Of a stretch of 64,000 nt of DNA, positions 11,311 to 21,330 are shown piece after piece. Location of the stretch: assembly GCF_964355755.1 (NCBI RefSeq), contig NC_092680.1, forward strand, positions 17,709,001-17,773,000. Direction: 5' to 3'. Source of the DNA: Antedon mediterranea (Eukaryota; Echinodermata; Crinoidea; Comatulida; Antedonidae). Within the stretch, counting starts at the first letter, position 1. Each line of letters begins with the position of its first letter. The position numbers were made by a program, and so were the translations under genes. The notes beneath the pieces were generated by a model. That model worked only from the letters and a program-made list of their open reading frames with translations. It did not search any database and was not told the DNA's origin.

Positions 11311-11681
11311 ACCAATGATATTGAGTTATATATATACACAATTACTTCTGTCATAGGCCGTGTTCATTTCCAGAGCAATCCTAACTAAAGAAAAAATTAT
11401 TATTTTAATTTTTAGATAAAAGTTAATTGACTTTTTATAAGGAAAAAATAATAATTAATCAAATAAACAAAGAGTTTAGATAACATTAGGCCTACGGATG
11501 CAAATCAATAAAGAAATGTATAACATTGTAGAGGGCGCAATAATAAATCATAGTTTCTGTAAACTTTGAAGCTATCCTAAACACACATAAGGGCGTAAAA
11601 GTGTTTCATTCTATACTAACCCTGTTCCATTGTTTGTCATAAAAGTGTCGAATTATCCATACATAAAAAAGACAATGGGCT

Positions 11682-11810
11682 TAAGCTCTGTCTACACTAT
11701 CAACCTTTATGTGAAAAAAATATGATGTACCCAATAGACATGACAATACAGTACTACCATATTTAAGCATATTATCACTACCATTATTTGATAGTGTAGA
11801 CGGAGCTTTA
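11682..11810 (+). mobile_element. MITE-A copy 3, shortened
   Basis: TAAGCTCTGTCTACACTATC at the left and GATAGTGTAGACGGAGCTTT at the right. The middle is shorter than in other copies, and the inner part of the right arm (CACATAAAGTTT) is lost. Confidence 0.82.
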
Positions 11811-12698
11811 CAACGCTATAATTATTTTTTGAAAAAAAATCAATCCTTTATTTCTTGCTGCAAAAATGTGTTTCGCATTGTATTGTTTTTTAAAAGTCAG
11901 TATATTTCAAACTGATTGGTAAATAAAATAATACTAGAAACAAAAATACTAAAGTAATCATACAACTGTTTTAATGTAACATTTCATACGATACAGAATA
12001 ATTGTTAAATAAAATATGACAGTTTAAACTATTAAACATAAGTAAATATTAGTTTTAATAAAATAATTTTATTATCAAAAGCGGTATTGATTATAATGAT
12101 CTTTACTGCATTTAATATTATATTACCATTGCCATGACGTAGACATATTATACAGATATTGACTGCTTAGAGGTTAAATATAAGATTTGACATCCCCGAG
12201 GGAATGATATTATTAAGTTCGAGGGAATATATTTCCCGAAGCGCCAATATCATCGTTCTCGAGGATATATACGATTTACGATCCTCGCAGCGGTAGTCAT
12301 GTGATGCAGTTTCAACCAATCACGTTAGCGTATTTACATAGGCTATGTAATATATATATATATTATAGATAAACAACGAAATACGTGTTATATTAATATT
12401 GGATGGAAATGGTGTAATTTTTTATGTACAATTTTATTAGTTTTTTGGGGTTTCATTCTTAGTATAAACAATTGTTATTATAAAGATCGATATTTTTTAT
12501 CTCTTATATCTTATAAAGCACACAAACAAGTTTTATCTTTTTATTCATCAGTCAGATTTCTTTGATAACAGTGTTCTGTTTTTGTTTGTATTAATGTGTT
12601 GAATGGACTCGTCGGTTTTATTATCATCGAATAGGCCTGTTATCTTTGACCAGTAAACACAAGTTCAACATATTTGAGAAAACGCAAAAGAAGAGAAA
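11811..12698. other. AT-rich intergenic DNA with one inverted repeat; 5' flank of PAN/Link copy 1
   Basis: An imperfect inverted repeat lies at 12188-12268: CCCCGAGGGAATGATATT on the left, AATATCATCGTTCTCGAGG on the right, with TTCGAGGGAATATATTTCCC between. From ~12360 the sequence resembles the flank of copy 2 (16850-17076), so it belongs to the duplicated unit. Confidence 0.45.
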
Positions 12699-14769
12699 AT
12701 GAGTTCCAACGTTGTTTGTTTTGTCGTGCTCTTTGGTTCGGTTCTAAGCCTACTTTGTAATGAATATGCTTTTGCGAGTTCTCATCTATATACAGTGGTT
12801 TCACAACGTTCTCTTCTGGGCTGGTGGTACCAGATTCCTAACGTCAATCGTGCTGGATGTTTGCTGGCTTGTTCTAAGAAACTGTACTGTTGGTCTGTTA
12901 ATTACAATAAGCAGGAGCGTTTGTGTCAAATGAATACAAATGTAAAAGACAAAGAATCTACAGAAAATTTTCAGCAACATCTTTCATTTGAATACATAGA
13001 GAAGGTAGGTTCCATTACATAATGCCAATATTTTTTCAAAACTAAACCGTATTTATGACATCATGCTTTAATGTCAATAGAAATAATTCAATTTGCTACG
13101 AACTAACTGGTCTTTTCAACTGATGACGTGTCGACTGGACGGTCGTCTTCTGGACATAAACCATCAAAACGGTGTCGAGGCGAGGAATGACGACACAGTG
13201 ACGTCGCGTGACGTACTTTGGTCGTCGGTCATTGCAAATATTGAAAGATCCCTAATATCCATTATAAGGAGTAAATTTTTATTTCTGGATGTACAACAAC
13301 TTATTGTTAAATTCTGGAAGATTTGATTGATGTTTCTGTTAGTTTTTTGTTTTCAAATGTTGTATTTGTTATCTGAGGCGCCTTGAAGCTAAGGTGCTTC
13401 CACCTTGTGAGGCGCCTCTGTGTAATGTATTGAATAAAACATTTTTAAAAAGGATAACTGTTCAATGCCCATGTACAAAGATACCATTTTATTTCTTTTT
13501 CAATTATTTATCTTATCTATAGGTTTGGATGAAACTTTTAAGAATAATCGTGAGTGTAATCATCTTTGCATTTCCTTGTAATGGTAGAAAGTTAGTCTTC
13601 ACAATTTATTAAATAATACATCATTTCATCTACGAAATTAAGTTTTTAACAAACATTGAAAGATATTGGCCAAAAACTACAATTATACTATTTACATAGG
13701 TCTAAATTATACAAATTGTTTGTACAGGGCAGATTTATAAATAGGTATAAAAATGAAATAGATAAATGTATAAAATATGACACTAAAAATAATAATAAAC
13801 TATGAAGTAGTGTATAATATTGTTGCCGATTGACACCTTTCCTGTTTTTAGATGGGATACATTATGTTTCACCTAATACTACATACGAAGTAGCCTCCGA
13901 TACATGTAGCACTAACTTAGGTTCACTTGCATCGTATGAACAACTTTACAGCGCATTTCAACCTCGTATGGACAACTGCACGGAGGGCTGGTTGATTAGT
14001 GGTGAGATAGCCTTCACTGAAATCAAAGGTGATAAATGTGCATTGAATTCACCAGATCGACGAAGTAATATTTTCCCAGACAAAACTTATCAAAGTGGCT
14101 AGTATTGTTACAGAGGACATAATCAACCATTAGGTGTATTTGATTATATTCCGAAGAACCAACGAATTATACGACTAACTTTAAATTCAGTTAAACTGAA
14201 CTACAGTGAATCTGAGGCAAGATGCAGTACTCACTTTGGTGGTCGGCTGGCGACTCCTTTTGAGGTTTATAACGCATCGTACTCACTAGGTGCTGATCTT
14301 TGTACAGATGGCTGGTTTTTGAGAGGATTGGCGGGGAATCCTTGTACAGACAATATTCCATCGGAATTTTGGCTGTATCCAACTGGTCACTACATTATGT
14401 TATCCGACCCATCAACAGAATTGTTTGCAATGTGTTATATTCCTTTACCAAACCAGAACATCATGTTTCCAGATCCATTTCCCTCTCACCGTGTGATGCT
14501 CGTCAGGGCAAGCGAAAGATACCAACTTACGTACCAGGATGCTAAGGATAGATGCTCTGCTTACACTGGAGGAGCACTGGCAACACGAGCACAACTACAA
14601 GCGGCACAATCAGCTGGTTATGATTGCTGTAGTTATGGCTGGGTTGAAAGTGGAGAAGTTGTTTTCCCTAACACGCATCCTCGAGGTGGTTGCGGGTAAT
14701 AGTGGAATTAATAGCAATGGATTCGAAAGTCTTGATTCCACACGTGACGGTTATTGTTACATATTGTAG
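12699..14769 (+). pseudogene. PAN/apple plus triple Link-domain secreted protein, copy 1, broken
   Basis: Exon 1 (12699-13004) encodes a signal peptide ending near YAFA, then a PAN/apple-like module (RAGCLLACSKKLYCWSVNY). Exon 2 is 13523-13549. The large exon from 13852 encodes three Link-like modules: TCSTNLGSLASYEQLYSAF with CTEGWLISGEI; SEARCSTHFGGRLATPFEVY with CTDGWFLRG; AKDRCSAYTGGALATRAQLQ with YGWVESGEVVF. Link modules bind hyaluronan in vertebrates; the ligand here is unknown. Lesions: exon 2 is 27 bases where the phase needs 25, so the next exon is entered out of frame; a TAG at 14100-14102 stands where copy 2 has AAT; a frameshift near 14696 separates GGCG from the conserved GFESLDSTRDGYCYIL end. 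A PAN cysteine kept in copy 2 (DCSSEY) is lost (HLSFEY). The alternative, that unseen splicing skips the lesions, is less likely. Confidence 0.8.
13090..13450 (+). mobile_element. Probable insertion in intron 1 of PAN/Link copy 1
   Basis: Intron 1 is 518 bases here and 202 in copy 2, and most of the surplus lies in this segment. It ends with a GC-rich hairpin (two GAGGCGCCT blocks at 13376-13418) followed by AATAAAACATTTTTAAAAAG, which looks like a retroelement 3' UTR and tail. Short ORFs inside match nothing I recognise. Confidence 0.45.
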
Positions 14770-15359
14770 CCGAAAAACGAAAAACTAAAGTAATAAACAA
14801 TCTTTAAGCTGGATCATAATGGTACCACAACCATGAAAGATGTCTAGATCACGGCATGTCTACTTTTATCATTTAGAAAAGATAATCAGATGACGAGTTC
14901 CTAGATTTCGCGTCACGTACAACATGGATGGCAAACATCAAAAAGGAAACAGAACTTTTCACACGCGGACCTATATACATGCTTGCTCAAAAACTACCGA
15001 GTGGCGAACACAAGTGAGACGCGCAATGTCTAACGACGATTAGCGTTCACGATGATGATTAGTTAAAAGAGATGATCAGGAAGTTGGCAATTAGCAAGCC
15101 ACGTGAACTCTTTACTAGTTTAATAGTTGAGTTTACCAAATTATTGAGGCGTAGTTGTCGAAGTAGACCTGGTTTTGGTTGAAATACATGTAGCCTTATT
15201 AGTAAGACGAATGTTTAGCTACAACTATACTTGACATGTTGTAATCGATTTATAATTAAGCACAATAGTTCGGTTCTACAGCCTTGTAACAAAAAAGAAG
15301 AAAATACTATGGCGTCATGTGCACAAACATATAGAAAAGACATAGATATACGTTGTTGT

Positions 15360-16545
15360 CTGTTTGGTTGGTTTGGTTGTTTGCTGATGATACATCTGAT
15401 ATTTTTTTATCCCAAAAAAATATTAATATACTTTTTGAAGCACTTAACAGGGAATTACTGTGTGTCTCAGATTGGTTCAAGGCTAATAAGCTATCGCTGA
15501 ACATTGATAAAACTAATTGTTTATATTTTGAAAATGACAGAAGACACGTCCGAGGGAATAATAATAATTTAAAAATCAAAAGTGATAATCTTTTAATTAA
15601 AGAAAAACAACATACAAATTTTCTTGAAATTACAATTGACACCCAATTTAACTGGAAACAGCAATTAACTAAAATGTCTAATCAGGTTTCAAGAAATATA
15701 TATATTTTACCAACAAATAATCTTTTTTAATTATATAATACCATGGTTCTTCCATATTTGTCAGATTGTAATTTATTATGGGAACTATTACAAATAAACA
15801 TTGGCATTGCCCATGGACTACTACGGTAACTACAAAGTTGGACCATCTCTTTAAATTACAGAAAAAATCGCTTCGTATTTGTTCTAAGTCAACTTATCTA
15901 GCCCATACCTAACCACTCTTTTTTAAAATTTAAAACATTAAATACATTTGATATCAATAGTTTGCAATCTGCATTCTTTATGTACAAATACGAAAATAAC
16001 AAACTCCCAAAATCATTTAATAACTACTACATAGCCAACTACATAGTCATAATACACGCAATGCAAATGATTATCTTTTACCTAAAATGTACAAACAATT
16101 TGATCAAGAACTCTCTTAAATACCAAGGAGCTAAATTATGGAATTCAATCCATGTAGATATTTAAAATGCATCTACAACTTCTAAATTTAAATTAGTATA
16201 CAAGAACTATTTACTTTCAAGATATGATGAACGTTAAATATATATATTTTATAAGACCAGTTAAGATCTGATATTATGGTTTAAATAGAAATTGTAGCTT
16301 TGTTTTCTTTAATTTATTATTAGTTTATGTATTTTTTGTTCTTTTTCATATTCAATGTTATATCTTGGGATGAGTCCAACTTAAAGTCGTTATGACTTAT
16401 ATGACTCTATCCCCTACCCCCCGCCACCCCACCACCCCACCCCCACCCCACATAATCACTTCATTGCATTTATGTATCTATTTTATTATATTGTGGAAAT
16501 AAATTGAAATTGAATTGAATTGAAAATTGAATTGTTGTCACATAA
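15360..16545 (+). mobile_element. 5'-truncated non-LTR retrotransposon (LINE), decayed
   Basis: The reverse transcriptase palm motif FADDT near 15375 is followed by VSDWFKANKLSLNIDKTNC and FLEITIDTQFNWKQQLTKMS, then decayed C-terminal sequence (LPYLSDCNLLWG, LKYQGAKLWNSI near 16110-16150) with several stops and shifts. The 3' end has a C-rich tract at 16411-16449 and a (TTGAA)n-like tail at 16500-16535. Jockey/CR1-like by these motifs. It sits in duplication unit 1. Confidence 0.85.
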
Positions 16546-17076
16546 TACTCTAAATATCAAATCTGAGACTCAGGTCCTCGTTACAATCAAAATAAAACAT
16601 CCATAAAAAAACATTAAAACACATAAACAGGTTACAATATCAATAGTGTACATCCGGCCATCACAATTGTTGTTTAAATATAATAAAAGAATTGATATAT
16701 TTTTTATAATATGCCTTATCAAAATAAAATTCAGATTAAATAATGGTGATATTGGTGATAACGAATATTACTGCATTTTATTATTATTTACTCAAGCCAG
16801 GACGACATTTGATATTATAATTTTAAAAAAGCAAAAGCAATTATTATGTGGCAATGGCGTAAAAAAAGTTTGATTTTATTGCTTGTACAATTTTCTCATT
16901 AACGAAGATCAATATTTTGTTATCTCTAATACATACACGCTTATTTTAATATTTGTCAACATTTCCTTTCATTTACCAGTAAGATTTCGTTGCTAGCAGT
17001 TCTCTTCTCAGTAGCGTTTGTTTACAATATTATAAGTCTTTTATCTTTGACACAAGTTCAACTTATTGAGAGAAAA

Positions 17077-18296
17077 ATGAGTGGCAACAAGTATTTCGCC
17101 GTACTCTTGTGTACACTCATAGGTCTATTCTGTAGTGAGCCTGCCTTAGCGAGTTCCCATCTATATACAGGGGTTTCACAACGTTCCCATCTGGGCTGGA
17201 GTTACCAGCTTCCTAACGTCAATCGTGCTGGATGTCTGCTGGCTTGCTCCAGGAAAGTATACTGCTGGTCTGTTAACTACAAAAAGCAGAATCGTTTGTG
17301 TCAAATCAATAAAAATGTACAAGACAAAGCATCTACAGAAGATTTTCAACAAGATTGTTCATCTGAATACATAGAGAAGGTAGGTTCTATTCACATACAA
17401 CTACTAAACCATATTCCATTCCATTTTGATAAAAGACAACACATGGTTTGTTTTTGAAAACCCCATTTTGTCTTTAATTATAGACAAACCATTGTCTGAT
17501 CTTTAAAAACAATGGTTTGTAGTTTTAAAGCATGGTTTTGTTTAAAAGTATTACATTTCAATTATTGTTCTTTATCTATAGGTATTGGATAAAAGTTTTA
17601 GGAATCGTGAGTGTAATAATTTTCTTTTTATTTCCACGGTAGAAAGTCTCTTTACAATTATTAAATAATACATCATGTCTGAATTGTTATATTATCTGTC
17701 GATAAACATCGTTCCTATTCCAGAAAAGTACATTTTAAAACATTTTTTTTTACGATTTACTGAAGTTAGAAAATTCTTGTAGCTTTTTTTCCAGACAAGG
17801 CATCTCAGAGTGGCAATTATTGTTACAGAAGATATAATCAACAATTAGGTTTGTTTGATTATATTCCGAAGATCCAACGAATTATAAGGCTGACAGGTTT
17901 AAATTCAGATAAACTGAAGTACAGTGAATCTGAGGCAAGATACAGTACTCACTTTGGTGGTCGACAAACCAGACCATCACGTTTCCATATCCATTTCCCT
18001 CTCACCGTGTGATGCACGTCAGGGGAACTGGAAGATACCAACTTACGTACCAGGATGCTAAGGATAGGTGATCTGCTTACACTGGAGGAGTACTGGCAAC
18101 ACAAGCACAACTAAAAGCGGCACAAGCAGCTGGTTATGATTGCTGTCACTATGGCTGGGTTGAAAGTGGGGAAGTTATTCTCCATTTGACAGTTGCTCGA
18201 AGTGGTTGTGGAGATGATCCAATCACTAATCCAATTACAAGTCGCGGATTCGAAAGTCTTGATTCTACACATGACGGTTATTGCTACATACTGTAG
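17077..18296 (+). pseudogene. PAN/Link-domain protein, copy 2, with Link modules deleted
   Basis: Exon 1 (17077-17379) gives an intact signal peptide and PAN module (MSGNKYFAVLLCTLIGLFCS; RAGCLLACSRKVYCWSVNY). Exon 2 (17582-17606) is 25 bases with the right phase. After it, the first Link module of copy 1 is missing: sequence resumes at CCAGACAAGGCATCTCAG near 17791, where copy 1 has CCCAGACAAAACTTATCAAA. A chance CCAG may act as a new acceptor in phase. A second deletion joins HFGGR of Link 2 to the linker before Link 3 out of frame, giving TGA near 18008; another TGA near 18068 replaces the cysteine codon of DRCSAY. The third module and the GYCYIL end are recognisable. As read, only a secreted PAN fragment with a partial Link module could be made. 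Confidence 0.8.
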
Positions 18297-19189
18297 CCGA
18301 GCCAGACAAAAGGGCTACAGTTTAACTTGAGTGAAAATTTGTATATTAGTTACTAGGTGGAAGGATCCAGGGGAAACGCAGGGGCGTGCACCCCATTCTT
18401 TGACAGCCAAGATGAAATATTTTATATCACTTATTATTATAGGGAGGTCAATGAATATACATAGTGAAGACATAGACTAAGACATACATCAAATAGGTTA
18501 TGTCAACCTGTTTTCTGTAAACCAGTTCGTTGGCTGCGCCCGCATGGTATAGTCGACTTTGTCCTGTGGAACTTGGGAATAGCAAATCCCTGTGGTAGAC
18601 CCATCGCCTATGGGTTTGAATTTGGTTAATAGTCAAGAGAAATTATGTATCGGCCATGAGTTATTACACTGTATTGAAGATATCATCTATCTTTCAACTC
18701 TCTGATTTTCAAAGAAAATCTTAGAGAAAACCAAAAATTAAGCCCCAGCTCAAATCTATTTGGCTATTAGCACACACGTCTTAGGACCAGAAATTCTGGA
18801 TCTATACCCTCTGAATGCCAATACTATAAACAGCCGGATGCCTATATTACTACACGTCATGTACATCTATGTATGTATCTATGTACATCACCTGTCTACA
18901 ACAGAATCAATTGACAAGATCTTATATCTTTTCAAGGAGATGTATCCTCCTGATCTTTGTATAGGCCTACTGCACCTTTAGCAAGTCATGCACTTTTACT
19001 AGTTCTCAGAAGTATACCCATAATTATTATTGACGCGTTGTCTACATGACGATTTCGGTTGAAATACACGTACACAGCTTTAATAGTAGGGCGAATTATT
19101 TGTTTATTTTTGTATTTTATAATAATGATGAAGTAAGAGCAGTTTTCTGTTTGGGCTCATGTCTATTACTTGCTCCTGGCAAGATGAAA
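18297..19189. other. Unit 2 downstream DNA, no gene
   Basis: No coding sequence recognised. The part from ~18990 aligns with 15110-15260 downstream of copy 1. Confidence 0.4.
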
Positions 19190-20030
19190 TGTAGTTATTA
19201 TTATTGTTATTATTGTTTTTTTGTTTTGTTTGTTTGTTTTATTGGTTTCTCCACACATTTTAAAATAAAAGATAAAAATTACAAATTACAAATAAGATAG
19301 ACACATAACTTAAAAAATACAATAAACATAAAAACATCAAAAATGTGCAGATGGAGGTCAAAATAAGTTGCGGACAACTTGAAGTCATGACCACCAGTTA
19401 AAAGGGTTTAAAAGTAAAAAAATAGATAATGTATGTATAACAGTCCGGCTTACAATAAAAATAAAGAAGCTTAAATTGTACAATTACCAGATGAACAATA
19501 TGATAAGGTAATTCAATTCAATTAAGCGAAGAAGAAAGGAAACAAGACCAAGAACGGGATATTTAGCTACCATATGCTGCGACCAAAGACTTTTTTAGGT
19601 TAGATTTGAACAAAGGTAGATTAGGTAAAGATTTTAATGAAATACTTAATAAATTCCATAGTTTAGGACCATTATAAACAATTGATTTTCTTCTTAAATG
19701 AAATGTATGCTTTTCAGATAAAATATTTGTTTTAGCAAATCTCGTATTGTAATTGTGAATATCAGGTTGTTGTTTAGGAAATAAAGAAATAATATGATTT
19801 GGTAAAGAGTGATTTTTTAGACGATACATAAAAATATAAGTTTGTAATTTGTGTAAATCAAATACATTAAGTATATTACATTTATTAAATAAGTTTTTGG
19901 TGTTAGCTATTCTGGTTGACCCTGCACAAATCCTGATAGCACGTTTTTGTAGTTTAAAGATGTTGTCAATATTGATTGCTTCAGGACTCGTCCAGGGACT
20001 ACACATATACATACTGTTTTATAATTGTTT
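19190..20030 (-). mobile_element. LINE C-terminal fragment, minus strand
   Basis: A 20012-19563 frame reads the C-terminal end of a LINE ORF2: IFKLQKRAIRICAGSTR, HNYNTRFAKTNILS, RRKSIVYNGPKLWNLLS. Downstream on the minus strand is 3' UTR-like sequence ending in ATT-rich simple repeat near 19195-19215. It is a separate insertion from the 15.4 kb LINE (opposite strand, different sequence). It interrupts duplication unit 2 between GGCGAATTATT and GAATTAAGCACAA. Confidence 0.85.
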
Positions 20031-20059
20031 TTTGAATTAAGCACAAGAGTTAGTTACAC

Positions 20060-21330
20060 TGTCCACAAGCACAGGGACAAATTTAAATGCAAACAATGAC
20101 AATGCGATAAATACCATACTTTATTTAAATTCTAGTTAGGCTACTTTAGTTTGCAAGATTAGGAAAAGCGAACTAATCGGCAATATAAATTATAACACAA
20201 TTGTGCTTTGGCAACCAATTTGAATTGTTAGAGGCACTTTGGTGGATCAATACGGTAGTAAGTAATCGTTCGTTTTTAATTGCAAGGTTAAGTATGTAGA
20301 ATAAAAATGTGTAAACTACAATGTTTTATTTCAAATAAGTTTATGTAATATGTTATTCTAAATATTGCAACACACGGCTTACAATAATTGATCAATACAT
20401 TGTACTCGGTATTCGTGACTATATTTCATTATACACGTCAAACCCAAATACATGGATAGCAATTTTGACGTTAACGACGCACACGGAGCCCCCTCCCCCC
20501 CCCCCGCCCCCTCCACCCTTATATCAGCCAAATATATTAGTTTTACTTGTAATGACGACTTTAAAACCACGATATTTATATAACATAAGTACTGAAACAT
20601 TTCTGTTGCCTTTAAATTAAGTCCTCAAAATATAGGGGAAAATGTCACGTTTTAAAACCTTAGTTTTCATATTTAAAATATTAATTGTTAATTAACAAAA
20701 TACATTTATAATAACGTGAGAGTGTCATTTTCAAAATCGCATCAACTCAGCCCCACCATGGTTGAGAGTGTGGCGCCGCTTCTTCAGAAAATCTTGGACC
20801 TGCGTTTGTTGTAAATAAAATGCACCAAATATAACCAAATCTTTATTTACAACTAAACATATAAAAATAAAATGTACAGAATACTCTTCCGTGACAGAAG
20901 TCAGTAACGGCGTTCCATAAACGACAGCAAAGTAGACGTAACAGTAGTTTTATTTCCTTTGTGCTAACTTTGTCACGCCCCCATCTCAGCCTTCGACACA
21001 CTTCACAGAACAATCCTATATCAGCTGCGACAATTTTTCAGGTTCAGGTAGACAATAACAACAAAGCAACAAGTACAGTACGCGGGAAGTATATGCCTTG
21101 GTTTATTGCACAACGATTTCATTTAATCCCAATATTTACACCGAACGTTTACATGGTTAACTTATATTTCATCTTATCAAGAAATTTTATCGGTTTCGTA
21201 AATTGTAAGGTGGAGGATATTATTTTCTGGAAGACAAAAGGACCGCTTGACAACAGACTGGATAATAACACTACCACGTGCGGAAATAAGCTCCCGTTCG
21301 ATCTTTTATTTAAAGGTAGGGGAAAATCAA
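20060..21330 (+). promoter_or_regulatory. Upstream region of the KLF gene
   Basis: No separate gene recognised. A C-rich tract lies at 20490-20512. The sequence just before the KLF ATG (20961-21330) is open in two frames without an in-frame ATG and is taken as 5' UTR. No core promoter motif can be assigned. Confidence 0.3.

Larger units (their letters stand above)
12360..20060 (+). repeat. Tandem segmental duplication carrying the PAN/Link gene pair
   Basis: Unit 1 (about 12360-15300) and unit 2 (about 16850-20060) match in the 5' flank (TTATCTTTGAC, CACAAGTTCAAC), in exon 1, in the small exon 2, in the Link exon, and downstream: GGTTTTGGTTGAAATACATG near 15172 against CGGTTGAAATACACGTAC near 19054, then AATTAAGCACAA near 15254 against AATTAAGCACAA near 20036. 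Each unit has a different LINE fragment in its downstream part, so those insertions followed the duplication. Boundaries are approximate. Confidence 0.75.

Noticed and set aside
20758-20818. Short ORF with a strong start context (CACCATGG) ending just before AATAAA
   Set aside because: Only about 18 codons, no homology recognised; the nearness of stop and AATAAA may be chance.
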